Shown piece after piece: positions 35,782-45,355 of a stretch of 64,000 nucleotides of DNA. This DNA comes from Sphingomonas endolithica (GTDB lineage Bacteria > Pseudomonadota > Alphaproteobacteria > Sphingomonadales > Sphingomonadaceae), in assembly GCF_025231525.1 (NCBI RefSeq), contig NZ_CP103057.1, forward strand, positions 620,001-684,000. Direction: 5' to 3'. A program made the translations under genes and the position numbers. Position 1 is the first letter of the stretch. Every line of letters starts with the position of its first letter. The notes beneath the pieces were generated by a model. It saw only the letters and a list, made by a program, of their open reading frames with translations, was not told where the DNA came from and searched no databases.

Positions 35782-37025
35782 CCGCCCGCCGGATTGTCTG
35801 CCGCCCGGCTGACCTGGGGCGGCGCCAGCGCCCGCCGGATGCGCAACGTGGCACCGCTGCCTTGCACGATCCAGCCACGTGCCTGCAGCGCAGCCTGGAA
35901 CGCCGCCGCATTGCCATCGAAGCTGACCCGCATGACGGAGACTCCGCCCAGCGCAAGGCTGCTGGTGAGTGCGCTGCGCACCCCGGGAACCGCACGCATC
36001 GCCGCCTCGGTGGAACTCACCGCCCCGGCGCCCGGCGTATCGAACTGTACGGCGACGGCGATGGTCGGCCCGCTTGTCGTAGCCGACGTGCCGGTCGGCG
36101 TGGGCGTCGCTTCCGGCTTGGGCAGCAGCGCCGCGATGGTGGTCGGCGGCGGAGCATAGACCAGCCCGGCATCCGTCGTCAGCGCGCCACCACGCAGCGC
36201 CGCCTGATAGGCTTCGTCGATCCGCTTGACGCCGGCGTCGAGCAGCGCCGGCACGCCGTCCGCCCGCTCCACCCGCAACACGAACTTGCCGACCGAGGCG
36301 TTATCGGGCCCGTGCCGCGCCTCGAACACGCCGACGACCGGCCCGCCGGGCCATTGGCGGTACAGTCGCACCGTGGGGACCAGGACGTCGATCGCGCCAT
36401 ATTGATCGAGGATCGTGCGCCACCACAGCCGACCCGGCCGGCCGATCTGCCCGACGTTCAGCAGCAGCGCGTCTGGGCCGGTGCCGGCCGGGCGCACATA
36501 ATCGACCGTGCTGTTGCCGGTATGATAGCGCGTCCAGGCGTCCGCCCAGTCCGTGCGCTGCTCGAAGATCGTCCCCACCCCGCCGGACCATTGCAGCGGC
36601 AGGACGAGCATCGGCTGTGAGCGCTGCGACAAGCCCGCGCCGCCGAGCAGCGATCCGGCGCGCCCGCGGTTGAACAGCACGCCAAGGCGGGCAACGTAGC
36701 GATTGGGCCCGATCTGCTCGTTCTCGACGACAATTCCGCTGACCATCGCATCCAGCGTACCGTCCGACAGCGTGCCCACGCCCGCGCCAAGCCGCTGCGA
36801 CAACATGGTCCAGCCCTTGCGTTGCGCCAGCCGCCATCCGGCCAGTCGCGCTGCCTCCGCCGTCGGGCCGGTTACATCGACATCGACTCCGCCGACCTCA
36901 TAGCTGCCCGAGCTGTCGGCTTGTGCCATGCCGGGCGTGCTGTCCTGCGCAAGCAGCATCCCGCCGCTTGCGGCAAGCGCCAGCGACAGGGCGATGCGGA
37001 TCGAATGGGGGGCGTGGGCGAACAT
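35778..37025 (-). CDS. DUF2066-type secreted protein
   Basis: This 415-residue exported protein has a signal peptide ending near GGMLLAQ. YEVGGVDVDVTGPTAEAARL, then GWRLAQRKGWTMLSQRL, fit the DUF2066 family, whose function is unknown. A Pro/Thr-rich linker near residues 310-330 precedes a C-terminal domain (VAVQFDTPGAGAVSSTEAAM). The ATG at 37025 starts the signal peptide; a longer frame reads into the divergent purM. It overlaps hdaA by four bases, so the two are co-transcribed. Confidence 0.8.
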   Translation of the reverse strand: MFAHAPHSIRIALSLALAASGGMLLAQDSTPGMAQADSSGSYEVGGVDVDVTGPTAEAARLAGWRLAQRKGWTMLSQRLGAGVGTLSDGTLDAMVSGIVVENEQIGPNRYVARLGVLFNRGRAGSLLGGAGLSQRSQPMLVLPLQWSGGVGTIFEQRTDWADAWTRYHTGNSTVDYVRPAGTGPDALLLNVGQIGRPGRLWWRTILDQYGAIDVLVPTVRLYRQWPGGPVVGVFEARHGPDNASVGKFVLRVERADGVPALLDAGVKRIDEAYQAALRGGALTTDAGLVYAPPPTTIAALLPKPEATPTPTGTSATTSGPTIAVAVQFDTPGAGAVSSTEAAMRAVPGVRSALTSSLALGGVSVMRVSFDGNAAAFQAALQARGWIVQGSGATLRIRRALAPPQVSRAADNPAGG

Positions 37026-37085
37026 CGCGGCCCTTTTGGCGAAGCAGGCGTGGAAATCCAAGCAGGATATGGCTAGGGCGCGCAG

Positions 37086-38192
37086 ATGAGCGAAACCGAG
37101 CGCGATCCCGCACCCTACACCTATGCCCAGGCGGGCGTGTCCATCGCTGCCGGCAATGCCCTTGTCCGTGCGATCGGGCCGCTGGCCAAATCGACGCGTC
37201 GCAAGGGGGCCGATGCGGATCTCGGCGGCTTCGGGGGCATGTTCGACCTCAAGGCCGCGGGCTTCAGCGATCCGTTGCTGGTCGCCGCCAACGATGGCGT
37301 CGGCACCAAGCTGAAACTCGCGATCGAGCATGATGCGCATGACGGCGTGGGCATTGACCTGGTCGCGATGTGCGCCAACGACCTGATCGTGCAGGGTGCC
37401 GAACCGTTATTCTTCCTCGATTATTATGCCACGGCCAAGCTCGACCCGGTGGTTGCCGAACGCGTCATCGCCTCGATCGCGGAGGGTTGCCTGCAGGCGG
37501 GCTGCGCCTTGATCGGCGGCGAGACCGCCGAGATGCCGGGCATGTACGCGCCAGGCGACTACGATCTGGCAGGCTTTTGCGTCGGCGCCGTCGAACGAGA
37601 CCAGGTGTTGACCGGCCGCGAAATCGCGCCGGGCGACGTCATCCTCGGGCTCGCCTCGTCCGGTGTTCACTCGAACGGTTTCTCGCTGGTCCGCCGGTTG
37701 GCCGCCGACAAGGGCTGGAAGCTCGATCGCCCGGCGCTGTTCGACCAGGATGTACGGCTGATCGATGCGCTGATGGCGCCGACGCGGATTTACGTGAAGA
37801 GCCTGCTGCCGCTGCTCGCCGAGCGCCGCATCAAGGGGCTGGCGCATATCACCGGCGGCGGGCTGCTGGAGAACGTTCCGCGCGTATTGCCCGAGGGGGT
37901 GCATGCACGGATCGATGCGGACCGCTGGGTGCAGCCGCGGCTGATGGCCTTCTTGCAGGCGCAAGGCGCGATCGAACCGGAAGAAATGGCGCGGACGTTC
38001 AACTGCGGGATCGGCATGGTGGTAGTGGTTGCCGCCGACCAGGCCGGCGCCGTTGTCGCCGGGCTCGAGGCTGCAGGAGAGACGGTGTTCGAGGTCGGCG
38101 TGATCGAGGCTGGCGACAAGGGCTGCACGGTCACCGGCTCGGTCGAGACCTGGGGCGCGCGCGCCGACTGGACGGCCACGCATCTTGGCTAA
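37086..38192 (+). CDS. purM: Phosphoribosylformylglycinamidine cyclo-ligase (AIR synthetase)
   Basis: This 368-residue enzyme forms the imidazole ring of purines. Recognisable blocks are [26 protein letters not shown] and [36 protein letters not shown] lies in the C-terminal domain. It is divergent from the DUF2066 gene and precedes purN, separated by a palindromic repeat element. Confidence 0.97.
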   Translation: MSETERDPAPYTYAQAGVSIAAGNALVRAIGPLAKSTRRKGADADLGGFGGMFDLKAAGFSDPLLVAANDGVGTKLKLAIEHDAHDGVGIDLVAMCANDLIVQGAEPLFFLDYYATAKLDPVVAERVIASIAEGCLQAGCALIGGETAEMPGMYAPGDYDLAGFCVGAVERDQVLTGREIAPGDVILGLASSGVHSNGFSLVRRLAADKGWKLDRPALFDQDVRLIDALMAPTRIYVKSLLPLLAERRIKGLAHITGGGLLENVPRVLPEGVHARIDADRWVQPRLMAFLQAQGAIEPEEMARTFNCGIGMVVVVAADQAGAVVAGLEAAGETVFEVGVIEAGDKGCTVTGSVETWGARADWTATHLG

Positions 38193-38197
38193 CCTGC

Positions 38198-38297
38198 TCC
38201 CCGGCGGAGGCCGGGGCCCAGTCGGGAGACGATCTTTGGCAAGTGCTGTGCGTCGTGACTTCCACCTTCGCCACTGGGCCCCGGCCTTCGCCGGGGA
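38198..38297. repeat. REPIN-like inverted repeat, CCCCGGCGAAGGCCGGGG family
   Basis: Arms 38198-38222 and 38273-38297 are 25-base inverted copies with one mismatch. Each arm forms its own hairpin (CCCCGGC around three bases). It fills the purM-purN gap and would fold in their shared mRNA. A second copy of the family is at 49699-49797. Confidence 0.88.
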
Positions 38298-38315
38298 ACT
38301 CTGGGGGCGGAGCTG

Positions 38316-38870
38316 GTGACGCGCAAGGTAGGCGTTCTAATTTCGGGTCGCGGATCGAACATGATGGCGCTTGTCGAAGCCGCGAGCGGTTACGAGATCG
38401 CCATCGTCGCCTCCGACAAGCCGGCGGCCCCCGGGCTCGCCTGGGCCGCAGAACACGGCATCCCCACCTTCGCGCATTCCCCCAAGGGCATCGCCAAAGC
38501 CGAGTATGAGGCTAAGATCGACGCGGCATTGCGCGCGGCCGACGTCGAGATCATCGCGCTTGCCGGCTATATGCGCTTGCTGTCCGACGCGTTCGTCGCC
38601 GCCTGGCGTGGGCGGATCGTCAACATCCACCCTTCCTTGCTCCCCAAATATAAAGGGCTCGACACGCATGCCCGCGCCATCGCCGCTGGCGATGCGGAAG
38701 CCGGCTGTTCGGTCCATGTGGTAACCGAGGAGCTCGATGGCGGGCGCATCCTCGGCCAGGCGCGCGTGCCGATCCTTACCGGCGACACGCCCGATACGCT
38801 GGGCATCCGCGTCCTTGCTGCCGAGCATCGCCTTTACCCGAAAGTTCTGGCAGACTTCTGCGCATCATGA
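38316..38870 (+). CDS. purN: Phosphoribosylglycinamide formyltransferase
   Basis: This 184-residue folate-dependent enzyme formylates GAR in purine synthesis. RGSNMMALVEA binds substrate phosphate. NIHPSLLPKYKGLDTHARA holds the catalytic Asn and His, and VTEELDGG the catalytic Asp. The start is GTG at 38316. The stop overlaps the YjbR-like gene by four bases. Confidence 0.96.
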   Translation: MTRKVGVLISGRGSNMMALVEAASGYEIAIVASDKPAAPGLAWAAEHGIPTFAHSPKGIAKAEYEAKIDAALRAADVEIIALAGYMRLLSDAFVAAWRGRIVNIHPSLLPKYKGLDTHARAIAAGDAEAGCSVHVVTEELDGGRILGQARVPILTGDTPDTLGIRVLAAEHRLYPKVLADFCAS

Positions 38871-39244
38871 GCCCAGACCCCGAACCCATCCTCGCCAAAG
38901 TCCGCGCAGCCGCGCTGGCGCTGCCATCCACCTGCGAGAAAGTGTCGCATGGCGCACCCGGCTTCTTCATCGAGGACGGCATGGCCTTTGCCTATTTCTG
39001 GCACGATCATCATGGCGATGGCGAGACGGTCGCGATCGTCAATACGACCGGCCTGGACGAGCAGGCGATGCTCATCGAGGGCGACCCCGGCTTGTACTAC
39101 GCACCGCCCTATCTCGGCTCCTCTGGCTGGGTCGCAATGCGGCTCGACGGCGAAGAACTGGATTGGCAGCGCGTGGAGGATCGCATCGCGATCAGCTGGG
39201 AATTGGCGGCGCCGCAACGATTGCTGGAGGCAGGCGGACGATGA
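38867..39244 (+). CDS. MmcQ/YjbR-family protein
   Basis: This 125-residue protein has the YjbR fold features: ALALPSTCEKVSHGAPGFFI at the start, PPYLGSSGWVAMRLDGEELD and a C-terminal SWELAAPQRLLE. The family is often labelled DNA-binding, but function is poorly known. Four-base overlaps join it to purN and to the next gene. Confidence 0.85.
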   Translation: MSPDPEPILAKVRAAALALPSTCEKVSHGAPGFFIEDGMAFAYFWHDHHGDGETVAIVNTTGLDEQAMLIEGDPGLYYAPPYLGSSGWVAMRLDGEELDWQRVEDRIAISWELAAPQRLLEAGGR

Positions 39245-39873
39245 GCGACCGGAGCCCCCCGCCCTCCTCCGACACCGTCACTGCGGCGGTCGATCGCGCG
39301 GAGGCTGCCGCCACGCGCCGCCGTTGGGTGACGTTGGCCGAACTGGTGGGCGTCGCTGGCCTCGTCATCGCCGCGCTCGGCCTGTGGATGAACTGGTCCG
39401 AGCGCCGCGCCGACGATGCCATCAAACAGGCCGAGCGGGTCAGCGAGGTGAAGGTCCGCACGTTGGTGAAGCTAAAGGCCAGCGGGAGCGGTAAGGCACT
39501 GACCTTGGCCGATGCCGGCCATGACGTGCAGAGCATCGACATTGCCTTCCCCAAGCCGCTGGCGATCGCGGCGCAGACCGATATCGAGCCCAAGATCGAC
39601 GCCGGCTGGTTCGATGACGCGCTGCTGAAGATGACCGATGGCGGCCCCGACGATCGCACCGGCCGCCTGCCGGTAATCATCACGGCCCATTACTGGGATG
39701 CCGATGTGGCGCGGCAGGACAAGGCGATCTACGATATCACCTGGGAGACCAAGGGCCGGGTTCTGCAAGGCCGCGAGTTGAAGCTGACCGGCATCAAGCT
39801 GCGCGACCGTGCCGCTACGCCAGCGCGGCTGGAGGCGGTCTGGGCGCGCGAAAAGCCGAAGCCGATAAAGTAA
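39241..39873 (+). CDS. Single-pass membrane protein of unknown function
   Basis: I do not recognise this family. The protein has 210 residues. An acidic/Ala N-terminus is followed by a basic RRR cluster and one membrane segment (about 31-50). The soluble domain of about 155 residues is rich in Lys/Asp and beta-prone stretches such as RLPVIITAHYWDADVAR. By positive-inside rules the domain would lie outside the cytoplasm. It overlaps the YjbR-like gene by four bases and ends the purM operon. Confidence 0.75.
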   Translation: MSDRSPPPSSDTVTAAVDRAEAAATRRRWVTLAELVGVAGLVIAALGLWMNWSERRADDAIKQAERVSEVKVRTLVKLKASGSGKALTLADAGHDVQSIDIAFPKPLAIAAQTDIEPKIDAGWFDDALLKMTDGGPDDRTGRLPVIITAHYWDADVARQDKAIYDITWETKGRVLQGRELKLTGIKLRDRAATPARLEAVWAREKPKPIK

Positions 39874-39889
39874 GAGGCCAGCCGAGAGG

Positions 39890-40408
39890 CTATATTTCCA
39901 GCGCGTAGATCGGATCGTCGTGCACTTCGCTGCCGACCTGGAACTGCCGCGCGCCGATGATCCGGAAGCCGGATCGCTCGTAGAAAGCGCGGGCGCGGGC
40001 ATTGTGCTCCCACACGCCGAGCAGGATCCGCTTGGCGCCCAGCCGTGCGGCATCCTCTACCGCGCGCGCCATCAACGCCGCACCGATGCCGGTGCCGTGC
40101 GCCTGGCGCAGCGTGTAGATCCGTCGGAGCTCGATATCATGTATATCGAGCGCGATCGGGAAGTGCGGCGCGGTCAGCACCGTATAGCCGATCGGCGCAT
40201 GGTGCGGCTCGGTCTCCGCCAGCGTCACCACCGATGCCGGGTCGCCCAGCCATGCCGTGAAGACGGCCGCATTGTTATGCCTCAGGCAGTGAGCGACGAG
40301 GTCGTCGCCGTTCAATGCGGTCGAATAGGTGTCGAGAAAACACGCGTTGGCGACGAGCGACAGGCGGTCGGCATCCACTGCCCCCGCCCCCCGCACGCGC
40401 CATTGCAT
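39890..40408 (-). CDS. GNAT-family N-acetyltransferase
   Basis: This 172-residue acetyltransferase has a clear acetyl-CoA motif: ELRRIYTLRQAHGTGIGAAL, followed by ARAFYERSGFRIIG. It resembles the RimI/YkwB-like GNATs that act on small molecules or protein N-termini. The acceptor is unknown. The ATG at 40408 is 11 bases from the ndk stop, so it is likely co-transcribed with ndk. Confidence 0.88.
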   Translation of the reverse strand: MQWRVRGAGAVDADRLSLVANACFLDTYSTALNGDDLVAHCLRHNNAAVFTAWLGDPASVVTLAETEPHHAPIGYTVLTAPHFPIALDIHDIELRRIYTLRQAHGTGIGAALMARAVEDAARLGAKRILLGVWEHNARARAFYERSGFRIIGARQFQVGSEVHDDPIYALEI

Positions 40409-40418
40409 GTGGCCGCTA

Positions 40419-40841
40419 TCAGCCGACAATTTCTTCGGGCTTGAAGAAATACGCGATCTCGATCTCGGCATTCTCGTCGCTGTCCGAACCGTGCACCGAG
40501 TTGGCTTCGATCGATTCCGCGAGTTCCTTGCGGATCGTGCCGGGCTCGGCATTTGCCGGGTTGGTCGCGCCCATGATGTCGCGGTTGCGCTGCATGGCGT
40601 TCTCGCCTTCCAGCACCTGGACGACGACCGGGCCGGAGATCATGAACTCGACCAGCTCACCGAAGAACGGGCGCTCCTTGTGCACCGCGTAGAAGCCCTC
40701 GGCCTGCTCGCGGGTCATCTGGATGCGCTTGGAGGCCACGACGCGCAGGCCGGCTTCCTCGAGCATCTTGGTGACGGCACCGGTGATGTTGCGACGCGTG
40801 GCGTCTGGCTTGATGATCGAAAACGTGCGGTTCGCGGCCAT
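40419..40841 (-). CDS. ndk: Nucleoside diphosphate kinase
   Basis: This 140-residue enzyme balances NTP pools. It starts [15 protein letters not shown], and the catalytic His117 lies in NSVHGSDS. The ATG at 40841 gives the standard length. It is followed by a GNAT gene and preceded by holC on the same strand. Confidence 0.97.
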   Translation of the reverse strand: MAANRTFSIIKPDATRRNITGAVTKMLEEAGLRVVASKRIQMTREQAEGFYAVHKERPFFGELVEFMISGPVVVQVLEGENAMQRNRDIMGATNPANAEPGTIRKELAESIEANSVHGSDSDENAEIEIAYFFKPEEIVG

Positions 40842-40924
40842 GACCGTGAAGCTCCTTGAAATGGGGATAGCGGAAAGTCGCGGTTCGATAGTCGGGCGGC
40901 CCTGTCGATGCAAGGCCGGGAGCG

Positions 40925-41362
40925 TCAGGCGGCCTGTTCCCAGCGGCCGTCACTCTGCTTCCAGTAGCGCCGCTCGACGCCAGTGCGGTCGGCCAGCCCC
41001 TTCCAGGCGATGCGCGCTTGGTCGATGCGATCGGCATCGAAGAAGTGGAAGGCGCGCTCGAAACCGAGCGCCGCATCACGCCACACCCCGTCGACCAACG
41101 CGATGTGGCGTGCGCCGTTGATCGGATCGGCCGCGTCGCTCAACAAGACGGGCTGCCCCGCCTCGTTGCCGCTACCGACCTGCCCGTGCGGCAGGAAGCT
41201 GTCGGGCGCATAGCTCCACAACAGCCGGTCGAGCGCCAAGCGCTGCGCGGCGCTTTCCGCGACGATCAACAGTCGCGCGCCGCTCGCCAGCACCTTTTCC
41301 GCAATCTGCGGCAGGGCACGGTCGAGCTGCGTGGTGGTCAGATGGTAGAAGTCGACCTGCAT
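40925..41362 (-). CDS. holC: DNA polymerase III subunit chi
   Basis: This 145-residue protein fits HolC. It starts [20 protein letters not shown] and contains [28 protein letters not shown] and the C-terminal GRWEQA end. Chi links the clamp loader to single-strand binding protein. The ATG at 41362 gives the family length. It follows pepA, as in most proteobacteria. Confidence 0.93.
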   Translation of the reverse strand: MQVDFYHLTTTQLDRALPQIAEKVLASGARLLIVAESAAQRLALDRLLWSYAPDSFLPHGQVGSGNEAGQPVLLSDAADPINGARHIALVDGVWRDAALGFERAFHFFDADRIDQARIAWKGLADRTGVERRYWKQSDGRWEQAA

Positions 41363-41399
41363 TCGGTTTCCGCTGAGATGACGAAGAGCGGCGGTCTCA

Positions 41400-42872
41400 T
41401 CAGCCTTCGAAATTGTCCGCCACGAAGCGGTCGAGCAGCCGCACGCCATACCCCGTCGCGCCCTTGTCATAGTTCGGGCCGGCCTTGTCCGACCAGACCA
41501 TGCCGGCAATGTCGAGATGCGCCCATTTGACGCCCGGATCGACGAAGCGCTGGATGAACTGCGCCGCAGTGATCGAACCTGCGCCGCGCGGGCCGACATT
41601 CTTCATGTCCGCGATCGGGGAATCGATCAGCTTGTTGTAGGTATCCGACAGCGGGAAGCGCCACAATTTGTCGCCGCTGGACAGGCCCGCCTGCAGCAAT
41701 TGCTCGGCCAATGTTTCGTCATTGGCGAACAGTCCGCCATGCTCGTTGCCGAGTGCCACGATCATCGCGCCGGTCAGTGTCGCGAGATCGACGATCGTCT
41801 TTGGATGGTGCGTCTGCTGTACCCAGGTGACGCAATCGCACAGCACCAAGCGTCCCTCGGCGTCTGTATTGAGCACTTCGATCGTCTGCCCCGACATCGA
41901 CGTCAGCACGTCGCTCGGGCGGATCGCATTACCATCGGGCATGTTCTCGACCAGGCCGCACACGCCGATGACGTTGGCCTTCGCCTTGCGCCCGGCGATC
42001 GCCTTCATCGCGCCGACGACGGCGCCCGCGCCGCCCATGTCCCACTTCATGTCCTCCATGCCGGCACCCGGCTTGATCGAGATGCCGCCGCTGTCGAACG
42101 TGACACCCTTGCCGACCAGCGCGAGGTCGGGGTCGCCCGCCCCCTTGCCGCTCCATTTCAGTGCCAGCACCTGCGCTTGGCGCCGCGAACCCTGGCTGAC
42201 GCCGAGCAATGCGCCCATGCCGAGCGCCGCCATCGCGGCCTCGTCGAGCACGGTGACCTCTAGGCCCAGGCCCTCGGTCTCGGCGAGCACCTTGGCGACG
42301 AAGGTCTCGGGATAGATGACGTTTGGCGGGTCGGTCACCAGCGTGCGGGTCAGCGCCATGCCTTCGGTGAGGGCTTTCTGCTCGACCCAGGCGGCGTCGC
42401 TGCCCGCCGGTGCGCCGATCAGCGTGATCGTGGCCAGCGTCGGCTTGTGCTTTTCGGGCAGCTTGGTACGGTAGACGTCATGGCGCCAGGCGCGCTGCGC
42501 CGCGGCACCGGCAAAGCGTGCCGCTGCCTTGGGCGTCGGCGCCGCCGTGCCGAAATCGACCGCCACGGCGGTCTCACCGCTCGTCAGCAGCTTGGCGACC
42601 AATGCGCCGCCGGCACGTTCATAGTCCGTCTCGCTGCCGTTGCCGACGCCGAGCAGCAGCACGCGCCGCACGCTGTCGCCAGCGGGCACGAATGCCTCGA
42701 CCACCGCGCCTGCCTCGCCGTCGAACCGGCTGCCGTGCGCCGCGCCGAGCACGACGCGCTTGGCGGCATCGTCCATCCCGGCGAAGCTCGTCCGCGCCAG
42801 CGCATCCTTGTCGATCGGCAAGGCAAGCGTCGCCGTCGGATCGGCGGGTGTGGTGGAGAAAGCGATCTGCAT
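41400..42872 (-). CDS. pepA: Leucyl aminopeptidase PepA
   Basis: This 490-residue M17 aminopeptidase uses two metal ions. The signature NTDAEGRLVL is present, with other ligands in VGKGVTFDSGGISIKP and KWDMGGAGAVVG. It releases N-terminal residues from peptides, and in E. coli it also binds DNA. The ATG at 42872 fits family length. It is divergent from lptD, with a 157-bp shared promoter region. Confidence 0.96.
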   Translation of the reverse strand: MQIAFSTTPADPTATLALPIDKDALARTSFAGMDDAAKRVVLGAAHGSRFDGEAGAVVEAFVPAGDSVRRVLLLGVGNGSETDYERAGGALVAKLLTSGETAVAVDFGTAAPTPKAAARFAGAAAQRAWRHDVYRTKLPEKHKPTLATITLIGAPAGSDAAWVEQKALTEGMALTRTLVTDPPNVIYPETFVAKVLAETEGLGLEVTVLDEAAMAALGMGALLGVSQGSRRQAQVLALKWSGKGAGDPDLALVGKGVTFDSGGISIKPGAGMEDMKWDMGGAGAVVGAMKAIAGRKAKANVIGVCGLVENMPDGNAIRPSDVLTSMSGQTIEVLNTDAEGRLVLCDCVTWVQQTHHPKTIVDLATLTGAMIVALGNEHGGLFANDETLAEQLLQAGLSSGDKLWRFPLSDTYNKLIDSPIADMKNVGPRGAGSITAAQFIQRFVDPGVKWAHLDIAGMVWSDKAGPNYDKGATGYGVRLLDRFVADNFEG

Positions 42873-43029
42873 GGGTAACCTCGGAACAGCGGGAACAGTG
42901 AGTCGTGATCCTCTAGGCCAGTGCGAAAGCGCTGGCAAAGCACGCGCGCGATTGCCGCGCGGCGCAGGCGATGCGATAGGGCGGCGGTTCGCGCGTCATT
43001 CCGGCGCGTTTGGGGGTGTGTTTCCCGAC

Positions 43030-45276
43030 GTGAAGCGTTTCCATCTCCTCTCGACGTGCGCGCTGCCGGCCGCGCTGCTGCTGGCCGGCACCGCTACCGC
43101 GCAGGATCTCCAGACTCCGGTCGTAGCCCCGCCCGCTGTGGACGATATCCCCGGCTCTGCGCAGGCGGGCGACGACGTTCAGTTCAGCGCCGGCGAGCTG
43201 CAATACGACATGAACGATGATGTCGTGACGGCAAATGGCGACGTCAGGATGACCCGTAGTGGCGATCGCCTGCGTGCCGACAAGGTCGTGTGGAATCGCA
43301 AGACGGGCAAAGTGCTTGCCACCGGCAACGTCGCGGTCACCAATCCTGGCGGGGACACCGCCTATGGCGACTCGATCGATCTCACCGATTCGTTGAAGGA
43401 CGGCGTGGTCGACAACATGCTCGTCGTGCTCGAACGGGGCGGACGGCTGGCGGCGCGCAAGGGCACGCGCGGTCTCGACGAGACGGTGACGCTGCAGGAC
43501 GCTGCCTACACGCCGTGCACGGTGACCAATTCGGCGGGCTGCCCGAAGGAGCCTTCGTGGAAGATCACCGCGGTGCGCGTAGTGTACCGCCCCGACCGCG
43601 GCCGCATCTATTACAACGGTGCTCGCATCAACGTGTTCGGCCTTCCCGGCATACCGCTACCGGCATTTTCGCACCCCGTCGGCGGCGGCGGCAACGTCAG
43701 CGGCCTGCTGTCACCCGATTTCCGTTACGACCGCGTCAACGGCTTCGAATATGCCCAGCCTTATTATTTCGGCCTGGGGCCCAATCGCGGCCTGACCGTC
43801 ACACCGCGCGTGTTCACCGATGCGCTGCCGATGATCCAGGCCGATTACAGCGCGCTCTCCAGCAAGGGGGCCTACCGCCTGAACGGCTATGCCACCTACG
43901 GCAAGCGGCGCGACGATCTGTTGGGCAATGCGGCGGACGATGCCGAGACCGGCTTTCGCGGCTATCTCGACGGCGTCGCGCGCTTTCAGTTCGATCCGAA
44001 CTGGAGCGTGAGCGGATCGCTGCGCGTGGTCAGCGATCGCACGTTCCTGCGCCGCTACGACATCTCCTATGACGATCGCCTGCGCTCGACCGCCAGCCTG
44101 GAGCGGATCGATGCCAACAGCTATTTCGGGATCACCGGCTGGGCGGTGCAGACGCTGCGGCTCAACGACAAGCAGGGCCTGCAGCCGATCGCGCTACCCG
44201 AGATCGATTATCGCCGCCGCCTCGACGAAGGCGTGCTCGGTGGGAAGGTGGAGCTGCAGCTCAATACCCTCGCGCTCACGCGAACCGAGGGGCAGGATAC
44301 GCAACGCGCCTTTGCTAGCGCACGGTGGGATCTGCGCAAGCTGACCAATTGGGGCCAGGAAGTGACGTTCACTGCCTATGCCCGCGGCGACGTCTATCAC
44401 GCCAACGATACGCTCGCGACGTCGATCGGCAGCTATAGCGGCACCGAAGGCGTCCATGCCCGCGCCGTGGGGGCGCTCGCGGTGGATGTCAGATGGCCGA
44501 TGATCGGCGAGTTCATGGGCGGCACGCAGCGTGTCACCCCGCGCTTTCAGGTCGTCGCGGCGCCGCCGACGCGCAACATCTCGATCCCCAACGAGGATGC
44601 ACGTTCGGTCGATCTCGAGGATTCGAACCTGTTCGCGCTCAATCGCTTCCCGGGATATGACCGGGTCGAGGACGCCACCCGTTTCACGTACGGGCTGGAT
44701 TATGCGCTCGATCTTCCCGGCTTCTCGATCGCCTCCAATATCGGCCAGAGCTACCGCCTGGGCTCGCGCCCGGCGATCTTCCCGGACGGCACGGGCCTAA
44801 CCGACCGCTTCTCCGACTTCGTCGGCCGCACGCAGATCCGCTACAAGGATTTCGTCTCGCTCACCTACCGCTACCGGCTCGACAAGGACGGCTTCCAGGT
44901 ACGGCGAAACGAGATCGATGCGACGATCGGATCGCGCAGCACCTATCTGCTGGTCGGCTATCTGCGCCTCAACCGCGACATCGACGAACTGGAAGATCTG
45001 CAGGATCGCGAGGAAGCGCGCATCGGTGGGCGGGTGCAGGTCGCGAAATTCTGGTCGGTGTTCGGCTCGGCGGTGGTCGATCTGACCGATCGTAACGAGG
45101 ATGTCCTCTCCGTGGCCGACGGCTTCGATCCGGTCCGGCACCGGCTCGGCGTCTCCTATGAGGACGATTGCCTCCGCCTCGGGCTGACGTGGAAGCACGA
45201 CTATCAAGACAATGGCGACGCGCGCAGCGGCAACAGCTTCCTGTTGACACTGGCGTTCAAGAATCTGGGCCGCTAA
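43030..45276 (+). CDS. lptD: LPS-assembly protein LptD
   Basis: This 748-residue outer-membrane protein inserts lipopolysaccharide into the outer leaflet. A signal peptide precedes an N-terminal OstA/LptA-like jelly-roll domain (about 45-150: FSAGELQYDMNDDVVTANGD), then a large beta-barrel. Cysteines occur as a pair after the jelly roll (TPCTVTNSAGC) and once near the C-terminus (EDDC), so the disulphide pattern may differ from the four-Cys E. coli form. The start is a GTG at 43030 at the head of the signal peptide. The following gene is surA, which assists barrel assembly. Confidence 0.93.
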   Translation: MKRFHLLSTCALPAALLLAGTATAQDLQTPVVAPPAVDDIPGSAQAGDDVQFSAGELQYDMNDDVVTANGDVRMTRSGDRLRADKVVWNRKTGKVLATGNVAVTNPGGDTAYGDSIDLTDSLKDGVVDNMLVVLERGGRLAARKGTRGLDETVTLQDAAYTPCTVTNSAGCPKEPSWKITAVRVVYRPDRGRIYYNGARINVFGLPGIPLPAFSHPVGGGGNVSGLLSPDFRYDRVNGFEYAQPYYFGLGPNRGLTVTPRVFTDALPMIQADYSALSSKGAYRLNGYATYGKRRDDLLGNAADDAETGFRGYLDGVARFQFDPNWSVSGSLRVVSDRTFLRRYDISYDDRLRSTASLERIDANSYFGITGWAVQTLRLNDKQGLQPIALPEIDYRRRLDEGVLGGKVELQLNTLALTRTEGQDTQRAFASARWDLRKLTNWGQEVTFTAYARGDVYHANDTLATSIGSYSGTEGVHARAVGALAVDVRWPMIGEFMGGTQRVTPRFQVVAAPPTRNISIPNEDARSVDLEDSNLFALNRFPGYDRVEDATRFTYGLDYALDLPGFSIASNIGQSYRLGSRPAIFPDGTGLTDRFSDFVGRTQIRYKDFVSLTYRYRLDKDGFQVRRNEIDATIGSRSTYLLVGYLRLNRDIDELEDLQDREEARIGGRVQVAKFWSVFGSAVVDLTDRNEDVLSVADGFDPVRHRLGVSYEDDCLRLGLTWKHDYQDNGDARSGNSFLLTLAFKNLGR

Positions 45277-45355
45277 GCTTGAGTTCACCTGCCTTGCTCT
45301 ACTCGGGCAGCCGTCGGGGTGTGGACGGCGCGATATGGGAATTTGTGAAAACGTG

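Noticed and set aside
38198..38297. Inverted repeat between purM and purN as a riboswitch
   Set aside because: The same arm sequence occurs at 49699-49797 between unrelated convergent genes, so it is a dispersed repeat.
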